Assembly: GCF_014170335.1 (NCBI RefSeq)
Contig: NZ_LZZS01000040.1
Span: 1 to 64,000 of the forward strand
Direction: 5' to 3'
DNA length: 64,000 bases
Source: Achromobacter sp. UMC46
Lineage (GTDB): Bacteria; Pseudomonadota; Gammaproteobacteria; Burkholderiales; Burkholderiaceae_B
Below are positions 53,394 through 62,544 of this stretch, piece by piece (within the stretch, counting starts at the first letter, position 1; every line of letters starts with the position of its first letter). The notes below the pieces were generated by a model that worked only from the letters and a program-made list of their open reading frames with translations, searched no databases and had not been told where the DNA came from. The translations under genes were made by a program, and so were the position numbers.

Positions 53394-54844
53394 CCTTTTA
53401 GAGTTTGTTCCAACACGTGCAGGGTATGGTTGAGCTCCGCTTGCTTTGCGCGGGCGTCGGAAATCTTGCGGACGGCGTGCAGTACGGTGGTGTGATCACG
53501 GCCACCGAACAGATCGCCGATTTCCGGCAGGCTTTTCTGGGTCAGCTCCTTCGCCAGGTACATCGCGACCTGGCGCGGCAACGCGATATTGGCGGGCCGG
53601 CGTTTCGAGTACATGTCGGCGACCTTGATCTTGTAGAAATCCGCAACCGTCTTCTGGATGTTTTCCACAGTGATCTGGCCGTTGGACACGGACAGCAGGT
53701 CCTTCAGGGCTTCCTTGCAGACATCCACCGTCAGCACGTCGCGGCCGTGGAAGCGGGCGTAGGCCAGGACCTTGCGCAGCGCGCCTTCCAGTTCGCGCAC
53801 GTTGCTGCGCAGATGCTTGGCGATGAAGAAGGCCACTTCCTCGGGCATGGGCACGCCTTCGGATTCCGCCTTGCGCAGCAGGATCGCCACGCGCATCTCC
53901 AGCTCCGGCGGCTCGATCGCCACCGTCAGGCCGGAATCGAAGCGCGAGATCAGGCGGCTGTCGATGCCCGACAGTTCCTTCGGATACGTGTCGCTGGTGA
54001 TGATGATCTGCTTGCGCTGGGCCACCATCGCCTCGAACGCGTAGAAGAATTCTTCCTGCGTGCGGTTCTTGCCGGAAAAGAACTGGATATCGTCGATCAG
54101 CAGCAGATCCAGCGAATGGTAGTAGCGCTTGAAGTCGTCGAACGCCTTGCGCTGATACGCCTTCACCACGTCGGACACGTATTGGTCCGCATGCACGTAG
54201 CGCACGCGCACCCCCGTGCCCGCCGCCACCATGGCGTTGCCGATGGCGTGGATCAGGTGGGTCTTGCCCAGGCCCACGCCGCCATAAAGGAACAGCGGGT
54301 TGTACGAGGTGCCTGGGTTCTCGGCCACTTGCAGCGCGGCGGCGCGCGCCAACTGGTTGGCCTTACCCGTCACGAAGTTCTCGAACGTCAGGTCCGTGTT
54401 CAGCCGCGAGCGCTCGTACACGATGTTGGCCGCGTCCGCCGTCACCGCCTGCGCCGCCACGGTCGTGGCGGGGGGCGGGGCGGGCGGTGCCGCGGCCTGC
54501 ATCGGCGGCGCGCCGCCTGAGGGCTGAGCCGCGGACAGGTGCGTTTGCTCGAGCGGCTGCGCACGCACGGGCGCGACCGGCATGCGCGGCGCGGCGCCGT
54601 GCGACGGCAACTCGAACAAGACCTGTACCGGTCGCTTGAACCACTCCGCGGCCAACGCTTCGATCTGGTGGGAAAAGTTCTTGCGCACCCAATCCAGCTT
54701 GAAGCGGTTGGGCGCGGCAACGCGCAGCACCGCCTGCGTTTCGTCGTACGCAAGCGGGACCAGCGGTCGTATCCACGCGCTGATTTGTTGGGGGGGGAGT
54801 TCCTGCTCAAGACGACTGACGCAGGTCTGCCAGAATTCTTTCAT
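53390..54844 (-). CDS. dnaA: Chromosomal replication initiator protein DnaA
   Basis: 484 residues from ATG 54844 ([28 protein letters not shown]). Domain I is followed by a Pro/Ala-rich linker (about residues 85-145), the AAA+ domain with Walker [10 protein letters not shown] at about 187-195 and Walker [10 protein letters not shown], and the C-terminal DnaA-box-binding domain with [15 protein letters not shown] five codons upstream is less likely. DnaA binds oriC boxes and melts the origin. A perfect DnaA box 45 bp upstream of the start suggests autoregulation. Confidence 0.98.
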   Translation of the reverse strand: MKEFWQTCVSRLEQELPPQQISAWIRPLVPLAYDETQAVLRVAAPNRFKLDWVRKNFSHQIEALAAEWFKRPVQVLFELPSHGAAPRMPVAPVRAQPLEQTHLSAAQPSGGAPPMQAAAPPAPPPATTVAAQAVTADAANIVYERSRLNTDLTFENFVTGKANQLARAAALQVAENPGTSYNPLFLYGGVGLGKTHLIHAIGNAMVAAGTGVRVRYVHADQYVSDVVKAYQRKAFDDFKRYYHSLDLLLIDDIQFFSGKNRTQEEFFYAFEAMVAQRKQIIITSDTYPKELSGIDSRLISRFDSGLTVAIEPPELEMRVAILLRKAESEGVPMPEEVAFFIAKHLRSNVRELEGALRKVLAYARFHGRDVLTVDVCKEALKDLLSVSNGQITVENIQKTVADFYKIKVADMYSKRRPANIALPRQVAMYLAKELTQKSLPEIGDLFGGRDHTTVLHAVRKISDARAKQAELNHTLHVLEQTLKG

Positions 54845-55247
54845 GTCGCTCTTATTCAAACCTCGATTCTACCTTGCCTGGGCAGGGGTTATCCACAGGG
54901 TAGGACATAAGCGTCTACACTGCTTGGCCTTAACTGTTTGACAAGACAGGGAAAACTTGCTGAAATGGTGGGCTTTTCCGAATTCTGTCTGTCAGAAGGT
55001 TTCACAGAGAGCTTAGCCGGAGTTGTGGCAAGTACCCTCCTTTCATAGGTTGGGGGCTTGGTGCACTGTCCGGTTTTTAGCTTTGCTGAATAGGTCGCCT
55101 GGGAAGAAATTCCCAGTCCAGAGCCCCGTCTACGCGTTGTTTTTGCACATGTTGCAAAAATGCTCACTAGATACCCGCTTCTGAATGCGCGACCTGGAAC
55201 CCTCCGGGCAGGTCCCTTCTGACTTTTGTTCTTTTTGTGGATCGTCC
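54845..55247. promoter_or_regulatory. dnaA-rpmH divergent regulatory region with one consensus DnaA box
   Basis: The 403-bp gap holds one perfect DnaA box, TTATCCACA at 54889-54897. It also holds three inverted repeats: TTCTG/CAGAA (54983-54987/54993-54997), CTGGGAA/TTCCCAG (55099-55105/55110-55116), and TTTTTGCA/TGCAAAAA (55140-55147/55153-55160), the last about 90 nt upstream of rpmH. No cluster of DnaA boxes or clear AT-rich unwinding element was found, so this looks like promoters of dnaA and rpmH rather than a complete oriC. Confidence 0.7.
54889..54897 (+). promoter_or_regulatory. Consensus DnaA box upstream of dnaA
   Basis: TTATCCACA, the exact DnaA-box consensus, 45 bp upstream of the dnaA start. 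It is suited to repression of dnaA by its own product. Confidence 0.85.
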
Positions 55248-55382
55248 ATGAAACGTACCTACCAACCTTCCGTTACCCGCCGCAAGCGCACCCATGGCTT
55301 TCGCGTGCGCATGAAAACCCGCGCTGGCCGCGCCATCCTGAGCGCCCGTCGCGCCAAGGGCCGCAAGCGTCTGGCCGTCTAA
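55248..55382 (+). CDS. rpmH: 50S ribosomal protein L34
   Basis: 44 residues, the universal length, basic: [45 protein letters not shown]34 is a small protein of the large ribosomal subunit. The frame is open upstream to 55185, but ATG 55248 gives the conserved start. First gene of the rpmH-rnpA-yidD-yidC unit, divergent from dnaA. Confidence 0.97.
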   Translation: MKRTYQPSVTRRKRTHGFRVRMKTRAGRAILSARRAKGRKRLAV

Positions 55383-55493
55383 GTCCTGGATTTCCGGTTT
55401 TCCGGAAAACCTGACTATTTGCACGGACCGGCCATATTGCAAGACCTCTCGCAATCTCGTTCCGGTTCCGCGCAAACGCCTGACCCGCAGTCC

Positions 55494-55865
55494 ATGCCGC
55501 GCTCCACGCTTCCCCCGGAGGCGCGGCTGCATCGCCCCTCCGAGTTCGCCGCTGCCCTGAAAGGCCGGCGTCTTGCCCGAGGGGCGTTATTCATTGTGAC
55601 TTCGGCTCCCAATGATCTGCCTCCCGGCCAGGATGCCTGTGCCCGCTTGGGGCTCATCATTGCCAAGCGGTTCGCCGCCCACGCCAGTACGCGCAACGCG
55701 ATCAAGCGGGTCATCCGCGAAGCGTTCCGCCACCGGCGCCTGGCGCTGCCCGCCAAGGATTACGTCGTGCGCCTGCATAGCAAGGTCGCTCCCACCACGC
55801 TCACCTCGCTTAAACGCTTGGTGCGAGCCGAAGTGGACGCTCACTTTGAGCGGATCGCGCGATGA
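55494..55865 (+). CDS. rnpA: Ribonuclease P protein component
   Basis: 123 residues, basic. The RNase P protein signature is in [45 protein letters not shown], with [11 protein letters not shown] the RNR-type motif. It binds RNase P RNA to process tRNA 5' ends. ATG 55494 ([22 protein letters not shown]) is the normal start; the frame extends upstream without conservation. It lies 111 nt after rpmH and overlaps yidD by 4 nt. Confidence 0.95.
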   Translation: MPRSTLPPEARLHRPSEFAAALKGRRLARGALFIVTSAPNDLPPGQDACARLGLIIAKRFAAHASTRNAIKRVIREAFRHRRLALPAKDYVVRLHSKVAPTTLTSLKRLVRAEVDAHFERIAR

Positions 55866-56137
55866 TTTTCAAAGCACTGCTCATCGCCCCCATCCGGTTC
55901 TACAGGTTCTTCCTGAGTCCCTGGATCGGCAGGCAGTGCCGTTTCACCCCGACTTGCTCGGCGTACGCGATTGAAGCAATCGAACGCCATGGCGCCTGGC
56001 GCGGCTTCTGGCTGGCCGTCCGGCGCATTGGCCGATGCCATCCGTGGTCGCCCGGCGGCTGGGATCCGGTTCCGCCGGGCCCGGGAACCAAAGGCCCCCC
56101 TTGCTGCTCCCACAGCCACCGCACCGAGCACGATTGA
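55862..56137 (+). CDS. yidD: Membrane protein insertion efficiency factor YidD
   Basis: 91 residues of the YidD family: [64 protein letters not shown] with the conserved [11 protein letters not shown] and RCHPW. YidD assists YidC-dependent membrane insertion at the inner membrane. Starts in a 4-nt overlap with rnpA and lies 48 nt before yidC. Confidence 0.95.
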   Translation: MIFKALLIAPIRFYRFFLSPWIGRQCRFTPTCSAYAIEAIERHGAWRGFWLAVRRIGRCHPWSPGGWDPVPPGPGTKGPPCCSHSHRTEHD

Positions 56138-56185
56138 CGCTAAACTGGCGGGCTTTGCTGGCCCGTATTCACTTCAGTAGGCACC

Positions 56186-57865
56186 ATGGATATCCGACGA
56201 ACCGTCCTCTGGATGATTTTTTCCTTTTCGCTGTTGCTCCTTTGGAACAACTGGCAAATCCATAACGGCAAGCCGTCGCTGTTCGGGGGCCCCACGCCCG
56301 CGGCCAGCACGGCTGATCCGCAGGCCGGCGCCAACAACGCCACGCCTTCGGTGCCCAGCGCGCCCGCAACCACGGCCACCGCGCCGTCGGCGGTCCCTGG
56401 CGCCACCACGCCCGCTACCGCGCGCTCGGAAGAAGTCGTCATCACGACGGACGTGCTGCGCCTGACGTTCGACACGATGGGCGCCCAACTGGTGCGCGCC
56501 GAGCTGCTGAAGTACCCGGCAACCGGCCAGCCGGACAAGCCCACCGTGCTGCTGGACCGTTCGGCCGGCCTGAACTACGTCGTGCAGTCCGGCGTGGTCG
56601 GCGCGCCCAACGGCCAGAGCTTCCCCACGCACCAGACGCCTTTCCGCCTGGTGACGTCGGAACGCCAATTGACCGGCGACAACCTGGTCGTCTCGTTCGA
56701 AGGCGAATCGGGCGGCGTGAAGGTCACCAAGTCGTTCACCCTGCATAAGGGCCGCTACGACATCGACGTGCGCCACGACCTGGCCAACGTCGGCTCCGCC
56801 CCTGTGACGCCCGCGCTGTACCTGCAGCTTGAGCGCGACGGCAACGACCCGGCCGACACGTCCAGCTTCTATCACACGTTCACCGGTTTCGCCGTCTACT
56901 CCGAACAGGACAAGTTCCAGAAGAGCACATTCAGCGACATCGAAAAGAAGAAGGCCAACTACGTCAAGCAGGCGGACAACGGCTGGATCGCCGTGGTTCA
57001 GCACTACTTCGCCACCGCCTGGGTGCCGCCGCAAGGCAAGCCGCGCACGAACGAACTGCTGGAAGTGCAGAAGAATCTGTACGCCGCGCGCAGCATCGAA
57101 GCCGTCGGCGAAATCGCCCCCGGCGCCGCCTCCCGCGTCGACTCGCACCTGTGGGTCGGCCCGCAAGACCAGAAGGCCATGGCGGCGCTCGCCCCCGGCC
57201 TGGAACTGGTGGTGGACTACGGCTGGCTGACCATCATCGCCAAGCCGCTGTTCACGCTGATGACCTGGCTGCATTCGATCCTGGGCAACTGGGGCTGGAC
57301 CATCGTTGCGCTGACCGTGCTGATCAAGGCCATCTTCTACCCGCTGGCCGCCGCGAGCTACCGCTCGATGGCCCGCATGAAGCAAGTGGCCCCGCGCCTG
57401 CAGGCCCTGAAGGAAAAGTACGGCGACGACAAGCAGAAGCTCAACGCCGCCATGATGGAGATGTACCGCACCGAGAAGATCAACCCGCTGGGCGGCTGCT
57501 TGCCGATGGTGGTGCAGATCCCGGTGTTCATCTCGCTGTACTGGGTGCTGCTGGCCAGCGTGGAAATGCGCGGCGCGCCGTGGATCCTGTGGGTGCACGA
57601 CCTGTCGATCCGCGACCCGTTCTTCATTCTGCCCGCCATCATGATGGCCACCATGTTCCTGCAGATCAAACTGAACCCGACGCCTCCGGACCCCATCCAG
57701 GCCAAGGTCATGATGATCATGCCGCTGGTGTTCGGCGGGATGATGTTCTTCTTCCCGGCCGGCCTGGTGCTGTACTGGTGCGTCAACAACACCTTGTCGA
57801 TCGCGCAGCAGTGGTCCATCACCCGCGCCATGCAGCGCAAGACGGAAGCCTTGGCGAACCGCTGA
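56186..57865 (+). CDS. yidC: Membrane protein insertase YidC
   Basis: 559 residues. An N-terminal signal anchor (MDIRRTVLWMIFSFSLLLLWNNW), an Ala/Pro/Thr-rich linker, a large periplasmic domain, and the conserved C-terminal insertase core (WLHSILGNWGWTIVALTVLIKAIFYPLAAASYRSMARMKQVAPRLQALKEKYGDD ... NPLGGCLPMVVQIPVFISLYWVL ... GLVLYWCVNNTLSIAQQW). It inserts membrane proteins with or without SecYEG. The last gene of the unit; a terminator follows. Confidence 0.97.
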   Translation: MDIRRTVLWMIFSFSLLLLWNNWQIHNGKPSLFGGPTPAASTADPQAGANNATPSVPSAPATTATAPSAVPGATTPATARSEEVVITTDVLRLTFDTMGAQLVRAELLKYPATGQPDKPTVLLDRSAGLNYVVQSGVVGAPNGQSFPTHQTPFRLVTSERQLTGDNLVVSFEGESGGVKVTKSFTLHKGRYDIDVRHDLANVGSAPVTPALYLQLERDGNDPADTSSFYHTFTGFAVYSEQDKFQKSTFSDIEKKKANYVKQADNGWIAVVQHYFATAWVPPQGKPRTNELLEVQKNLYAARSIEAVGEIAPGAASRVDSHLWVGPQDQKAMAALAPGLELVVDYGWLTIIAKPLFTLMTWLHSILGNWGWTIVALTVLIKAIFYPLAAASYRSMARMKQVAPRLQALKEKYGDDKQKLNAAMMEMYRTEKINPLGGCLPMVVQIPVFISLYWVLLASVEMRGAPWILWVHDLSIRDPFFILPAIMMATMFLQIKLNPTPPDPIQAKVMMIMPLVFGGMMFFFPAGLVLYWCVNNTLSIAQQWSITRAMQRKTEALANR

Positions 57866-57887
57866 GCCTGACCGCGGAAGCATCAAG

Positions 57888-57913
57888 AACCGGCCCTCTG
57901 GGGCCGGTTTTTT
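57888..57913 (+). terminator. Intrinsic terminator after yidC
   Basis: AACCGGCCC (57888-57896) pairs with GGGCCGGTT (57901-57909) around TCTG, followed by T residues to 57913. It ends the rpmH-rnpA-yidD-yidC unit. Confidence 0.9.
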
Positions 57914-57968
57914 ATGTCCACGCCATCCCCGGGGCATCGCGGCCTGTTGCCGTGGCGAGACATTTTCG

Positions 57969-57983
57969 ATAGATAAATACTAT
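57969..57983 (+). promoter_or_regulatory. OxyR-like binding site upstream of the catalase gene
   Basis: ATAGATAAATACTAT matches the OxyR half-site pattern (ATAG-N7-CTAT) in an AT-rich patch 152 nt upstream of the catalase start. Two copies of TCAACTTCA, spaced one helical turn apart (57991 and 58001), follow directly. Peroxide-induced, OxyR-dependent expression of the catalase is therefore likely. Confidence 0.6.
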
Positions 57984-58134
57984 TCAATTTTCAACTTCAA
58001 TCAACTTCACAAACGCAACCTTGACCCCTATGATGTGTCGGACATATTCCCTCTGCGCCAGCGCAGGGGGTATTCATGACACGGCGCGGGCCCACCAGGC
58101 CACGCGCGTTCCAGAATCACGTAGGGAGTGTGCT

Positions 58135-59580
58135 ATGACCGACAAGAAGCATCTGACCACCGCAGCAGGCGCGCCGGTGGCGGACAACAACAACACGCTG
58201 ACGGCCGGCCCCCGCGGTCCCGCGCTGTTGCAGGACTTCTGGCTGATTGAAAAGCTTGCCCACTTCGACCGCGAACGCATCCCGGAACGGGTCGTCCACG
58301 CCAAAGGCTCCGGCGCCTACGGCACGTTCACCGTCACGCACGACATCTCGCGCTACACCCGCGCCAATATCTTTTCCCAGGTCGGCAAAGAGACCCCGCT
58401 GTTCCTGCGCTTTTCCACCGTTGCCGGCGAACGCGGCGCGGCCGACGCCGAACGCGATGTACGCGGCTTCGCCATCAAGTTCTACACCGACGAAGGCAAC
58501 TGGGACCTGGTGGGCAACAACACCCCGGTCTTCTTCATCCGCGACCCGCTGAAATTCCCGGACTTCATCCACACCCAGAAGCGCGACCCCAAGACCAACC
58601 TGCGCAGCGCCACTGCCGCCTGGGATTTCTGGTCGCTCAGCCCCGAATCGCTGCATCAGGTCACCACCCTGATGAGCGACCGCGGCATTCCCGCCAACCT
58701 GCGCCAGCAGCATGGTTTCGGTTCGCACACGTTCAGCTTCGTCAACAGCAGCAACGAACGCTTCTATGTGAAGTTCCACTTCAAGTCGATGCAGGGCATC
58801 GCCTGTCTGACCGATGAGGAAGCGGCGCAAGTGGTCGCCCACGACCGCGAAAGCTCGCAGCGCGACCTGTTCAACAACATCGCGCAAGGCAACTTCCCGA
58901 AGTGGGCGCTGAAGGTGCAGATCATGCCCGAGGCCGAAGCCCAGACCTATCACATCAACCCGTTCGACCTGACCAAGGTCTGGCCGCATGGCGACTACCC
59001 GCTGATCGACGTAGGCGTGCTGGAACTGAACAAGAACCCCGAGAACTATTTCGCCGAAGTCGAGCAAGCCGCCTTCACGCCGGCCAACATCGTCCCCGGC
59101 ATCGATTTCTCGCCGGACAAGATGCTGCAAGGGCGCCTGTTCTCGTATGGCGACACGCACCGCTACCGCCTGGGCATCAACCACCACCAGATCCCGGTGA
59201 ACGCGGCGCGCTGCCCGGTCCATAGCTACCACCGCGACGGCGCCGGCCGCGTGGACGGCAACGCCGGCGGCACGCTGAACTACGAGCCCAACAGCGCGGG
59301 CGAGTGGAAGGAAACCCCGTCCGCCGGCGAACCGCCGCTGGCGCTGGACGGCCAGGCCGCCGCGCGCTGGAACCACCGCGTGGACGACGACTACTACTCG
59401 CAACCGGGTGCCTTGTTCCGTCTGATGACCCCGGCCCAGCAAGAGCTGCTGTTCGGCAACATCGGCCGCCACATGGCGGGCGTGCCGGAAGAGATCCAGC
59501 GCCGCCAGCTTGAGCACTTCAGGAAGGCCGATCCGGCGTACGCCGCCGGCGTGGCCCGCGCCCTGGGCTTGAAGATCTAA
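58135..59580 (+). CDS. katA: Monofunctional heme catalase (small-subunit type)
   Basis: 481 residues, the usual size of clade-3 catalases. The distal His55 lies in [17 protein letters not shown], the NADPH/heme core includes [40 protein letters not shown], and the proximal heme ligand Tyr338 is in [14 protein letters not shown]. It decomposes hydrogen peroxide to water and oxygen in the cytoplasm. TAGGGAG lies 7 nt upstream of ATG 58135; the longer upstream frame is non-conserved. It is transcribed alone, with an OxyR-like site upstream and a strong terminator downstream. Confidence 0.95.
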   Translation: MTDKKHLTTAAGAPVADNNNTLTAGPRGPALLQDFWLIEKLAHFDRERIPERVVHAKGSGAYGTFTVTHDISRYTRANIFSQVGKETPLFLRFSTVAGERGAADAERDVRGFAIKFYTDEGNWDLVGNNTPVFFIRDPLKFPDFIHTQKRDPKTNLRSATAAWDFWSLSPESLHQVTTLMSDRGIPANLRQQHGFGSHTFSFVNSSNERFYVKFHFKSMQGIACLTDEEAAQVVAHDRESSQRDLFNNIAQGNFPKWALKVQIMPEAEAQTYHINPFDLTKVWPHGDYPLIDVGVLELNKNPENYFAEVEQAAFTPANIVPGIDFSPDKMLQGRLFSYGDTHRYRLGINHHQIPVNAARCPVHSYHRDGAGRVDGNAGGTLNYEPNSAGEWKETPSAGEPPLALDGQAAARWNHRVDDDYYSQPGALFRLMTPAQQELLFGNIGRHMAGVPEEIQRRQLEHFRKADPAYAAGVARALGLKI

Positions 59581-59604
59581 ACGCCCGCCAAGCCAGGTCT
59601 GGGC

Positions 59605-59642
59605 AAAAGGGGCGGTCCCGCCACGGGGCCGCCCCTTTTTTT
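59605..59642 (+). terminator. Strong intrinsic terminator after the catalase gene
   Basis: AAAAGGGGCGG (59605-59615) pairs with CCGCCCCTTTT (59629-59639), with an inner CCC/GGG pairing, and is followed by T residues to 59642. It ends the catalase transcript. Confidence 0.92.
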
Positions 59643-59694
59643 CTTGCTGTGGATAAGCCGCTGGCCAACGCGGTATGCCTTAGCACTGCACACC

Positions 59695-60573
59695 TTAGCG
59701 CTGCATGCCCCAGCGCCGCACCGTCAACCGCTCCAGATTGTCGAATCCCAGGTTTTCCACAAGCAGGCCGATGATGACCACGGCCGCCAGCCCCGCGAAC
59801 ACGCGGTCTGTGTATAACTCGTTGCGGTTCTGAAAGATGTACCAGCCGAGCCCGCCCTTGCCGCTGGATGCGCCGAACACCAGTTCCGCCGCGATCAAGG
59901 TGCGCCAGGCGAACGCCCAGCCGATCTTCAATCCCGCCAGAATGGCCGGCAGCGCGGCCGGCACCAGGATCTGCAGCACGTAGCGCAACCCCGTCAGCCC
60001 GTAGTTGCGGCCCGCCATGCGCAGGGTTTCCGACACGCCCAGAAAGCCCGCATACATGTTCAGCGCCAGCGCCCACAAGACGGAATGGATCAGCACGAAC
60101 ACCAGGCTGCCTTCGCCCAGCCCGAACCACAGCAAGGCCAGCGGCAGCAGTGCGATGGCCGGCAGCGGGTTGAACATGGCCGTCAGCGTGGACAGCAGGT
60201 CGCGTCCGAACCGCGTGGACACCGCCAGCGTCGTCAGCACGAATGCCAGCACCACCCCGGCCAGATATCCTTGCACCAGCACTCGCAGCGATTGGCCCGC
60301 GCGCGCCGGCAACTCGCCGTTGGCGATGCCCTGCACGAAGGCCTGCGCCGTCTGCCACGCGCCCGGCAACAGCAGATCGTTGTCGGTGTAGCGTGCGGCC
60401 AATTCCCACAAGGCGGCCAGCAGCGCCAGGATGACAAGCTTGCGCAGGCTGGCGTGCTGCCACAACCGTTCGTGCCAAGGCAACGGGGTTTCGGCGGCCT
60501 GCGCAGGCAAGGGCGGCAGGTCGTACTCGACTTCGGGGCGGATGGGGGGCGTCGCGGGGTAGGCGCTGCTCAT
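59695..60573 (-). CDS. Tau/Ssu-type ABC transporter permease
   Basis: 292 residues with six predicted helices (KLVILALLAALWELAARYTDNDLLLPGAWQTAQAFVQG at the N-terminus) and the EAA-type loop near GVSETLRMAGRNYGLTGLRYVLQILVPAALPAILAGLKIGWAFAWRTLIAAELVFGASSGKGGLGW. This matches permeases of sulfonate, taurine and nitrate-type importers. ATG 60573 gives a 38-residue cytoplasmic leader. It follows the ATPase gene by 37 nt and is the last gene of the unit. Confidence 0.9.
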   Translation of the reverse strand: MSSAYPATPPIRPEVEYDLPPLPAQAAETPLPWHERLWQHASLRKLVILALLAALWELAARYTDNDLLLPGAWQTAQAFVQGIANGELPARAGQSLRVLVQGYLAGVVLAFVLTTLAVSTRFGRDLLSTLTAMFNPLPAIALLPLALLWFGLGEGSLVFVLIHSVLWALALNMYAGFLGVSETLRMAGRNYGLTGLRYVLQILVPAALPAILAGLKIGWAFAWRTLIAAELVFGASSGKGGLGWYIFQNRNELYTDRVFAGLAAVVIIGLLVENLGFDNLERLTVRRWGMQR

Positions 60574-60610
60574 CGGACAGGACTCAAGGAAGGGCGTGCG
60601 GACAACACGT

Positions 60611-61453
60611 TCAAGCCGCCGCGCGCTCGGCTTGTGCAGGCTCCGCCAGCGGCAAGGGCGGCTCGAACAACAGATCATGGATGCGCTTGGCGGCTGACTG
60701 GAAGGCGGCGGATCCCTGGCTGTGCAGGCCGAAGGCGTGTGCGTTCAATTCGGCGCGCACGCGCCCGGGGTGCGGCGACAGCAGCAACACGCGGCTGCCC
60801 AGCACCAGCGCCTCTTCGATCGAATGCGTGACGAACAACAAGGTGAAGCGCACGTCTTCCCACAGCGCCATCAACTCTTCCTGCATGCGGCGGCGGGTCA
60901 GGGCGTCCAGCGCGGCAAAGGGTTCGTCCATCAGCAGCACGCGCGGCTGCATCGCCAGCGCGCGCGCGATCGCCACACGCTGCTTCATGCCGCCGGAAAG
61001 CGTGTGGGGATAGGCATCGGCAAACGCGGCCAGGCCGACTTTGTCCAGATAGTGCATGGCGCGCTCGTCCGCTTCGCGCCGGCCCAGCTTGCGCGCGGCC
61101 AGAAGCGGAAACGCCACGTTCTGCCGCAGCGTCTTCCACGGCGGCAACTGGTCGAATTCCTGGAACACGACGATGCGGTCCGGACCAGGGCCTTGCACGG
61201 TCTGCCCGTCGATCGCGATGCGTCCTTCCGTGGGCGGCATGAAGCCGGCCACCGCCTTCAACAGCGTCGATTTGCCGCAACCGGAAGGCCCCAGCAAGAT
61301 GAAGCGGTCCGCGCCATGCACGTCGAAACTGACTTGATGCGTGGCGCGGACCCGCCGTTCGCGCGTCTTATATTCGATCGTCACCTTATCCACAGCCAGC
61401 AGCGGCGACGCCTTGACAACGTTATCCACAGGCCTGGCGGCGGCTACCGGCAT
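60611..61453 (-). CDS. Tau/Ssu-type ABC transporter ATPase
   Basis: 280 residues: Walker A GPSGCGKST, VVFQEFDQLPPWKTLRQNVAFPL typical of the TauB/SsuB group, signature [15 protein letters not shown] and Walker B VLLMDEPFAALD, VTHSIEEALVLGSRVLLLSPHPG. It energises uptake with the neighbouring permease and binding protein. It starts 1 nt after the stop of the binding-protein gene. A consensus DnaA box lies at its 5' end (61422-61430). Confidence 0.92.
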   Translation of the reverse strand: MPVAAARPVDNVVKASPLLAVDKVTIEYKTRERRVRATHQVSFDVHGADRFILLGPSGCGKSTLLKAVAGFMPPTEGRIAIDGQTVQGPGPDRIVVFQEFDQLPPWKTLRQNVAFPLLAARKLGRREADERAMHYLDKVGLAAFADAYPHTLSGGMKQRVAIARALAMQPRVLLMDEPFAALDALTRRRMQEELMALWEDVRFTLLFVTHSIEEALVLGSRVLLLSPHPGRVRAELNAHAFGLHSQGSAAFQSAAKRIHDLLFEPPLPLAEPAQAERAAA

Positions 61454-61454
61454 C

Positions 61455-62498
61455 TCAGCTGCCTTGCGCCGTCAGCGGATCGTCGAAGAAGTAGTCGCGC
61501 CAGCTGGCGGGCGCGCTCTTGATGGCGCCCACCTTATGCATGAATTCGGCCAGCGCGAAGGTGTTCTGCGGCTCCAGCTTGAATTGCACATCGGGGTTCT
61601 TGATCACATTGATCAGGAAGGCGCGGTCCTGCTTGGCGCCCGTGACGCGCAGGTAGATGTCCGCGGCCTTCTCCGGATTGGCCGTGGCGAAAGCCGCGGC
61701 TTCCTTCAGCGCTTCCTGGAACGCCTTGTAGGTCTTGGGGTTGTCTTTGCGGAACTTCTCGGTGGCGAACAGCACGGTGGACGAACTGGGGCCGCCCAGC
61801 ACGTCGTAGGAATTCAGCACGATGCGGGCCTTGGGGTTTTCGGCCAGCTCTTGCTCCTGGAATGGCGGATTGCCGAAATGGCCGGTGATTTCCGTGCCGC
61901 CGGCGATGATCGCCGCCGCCGCGTCCGGATGCGGCAGCGCCACCGAGATCTTGTCCAGCTTGTTGAATTGCGCATCGCCCCACAGCTTGGCCGACGCCAG
62001 CTGCAGCACGCGCGACTGCACCGACACGCCCACGGCCGGCACCGCGATGCGGTCCTTGTCCGTGAAGTCCGCGATGCTCTTCACATTGGGGTTGTTCGTG
62101 ACCAGGTAGTAGGGGAAGTTGCCCAGCGACGCCACGCCTTTCACGTTCTGCTTGCCGCGCGTGCGGTCCCAGATCGTCAACAGCGGTCCCACGCCCGCCC
62201 CCGCGATATCCACAGCCCCCGACAACAGCGCGTCGTTCACCGCCGAACCGCCGGACAGCTTGGCCCACTCGACCGAGATATCCACACCCTCGGCCTTTCC
62301 GTGCTTTTCGATCAGTTGCTGGTCGCGCGCCACGTTCAGCAGCAGGTACACGATGCCGTACTGCTCCGCGATGCGGATGCGGCCTTCGGCCAGGGCGGGC
62401 GTGGGGGAGGCCAACGCCAGCACCGCCAGAATCAGCGCCAGGCCGGCGCCGGTGACGGTTTGGACCAGACGATCCCGGAGTGCAGAGGACAAGCGCAT
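61455..62498 (-). CDS. NMT1/TauA-type ABC transporter substrate-binding protein
   Basis: 347 residues with an export signal (RDRLVQTVTGAGLALILAVLALASPTPALAEG, cleavage near ALA-EG) and an NMT1/SsuA-like domain (GRIRIAEQYGIVYLLLNVARDQQLIEKHGKAEGVDISVEWAKLSGGSAVNDALLSGAVDIAGAGVGPLL). This family binds sulfonates, sulfate esters, taurine and similar compounds. It lies 46 nt after the TauD-like gene. The ligand is unknown, but the linked dioxygenase suggests an alkylsulfonate or sulfate ester. Confidence 0.88.
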   Translation of the reverse strand: MRLSSALRDRLVQTVTGAGLALILAVLALASPTPALAEGRIRIAEQYGIVYLLLNVARDQQLIEKHGKAEGVDISVEWAKLSGGSAVNDALLSGAVDIAGAGVGPLLTIWDRTRGKQNVKGVASLGNFPYYLVTNNPNVKSIADFTDKDRIAVPAVGVSVQSRVLQLASAKLWGDAQFNKLDKISVALPHPDAAAAIIAGGTEITGHFGNPPFQEQELAENPKARIVLNSYDVLGGPSSSTVLFATEKFRKDNPKTYKAFQEALKEAAAFATANPEKAADIYLRVTGAKQDRAFLINVIKNPDVQFKLEPQNTFALAEFMHKVGAIKSAPASWRDYFFDDPLTAQGS

Positions 62499-62544
62499 GG
62501 TGTTCCTTGTGGATAAGTGCTTTGCGTCAGAAACCGCGTGCTTT

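Noticed and set aside
54845-55247. Origin of replication between dnaA and rpmH
   Set aside because: Only one consensus DnaA box and no clear unwinding element were found, so a firm oriC call is not justified.
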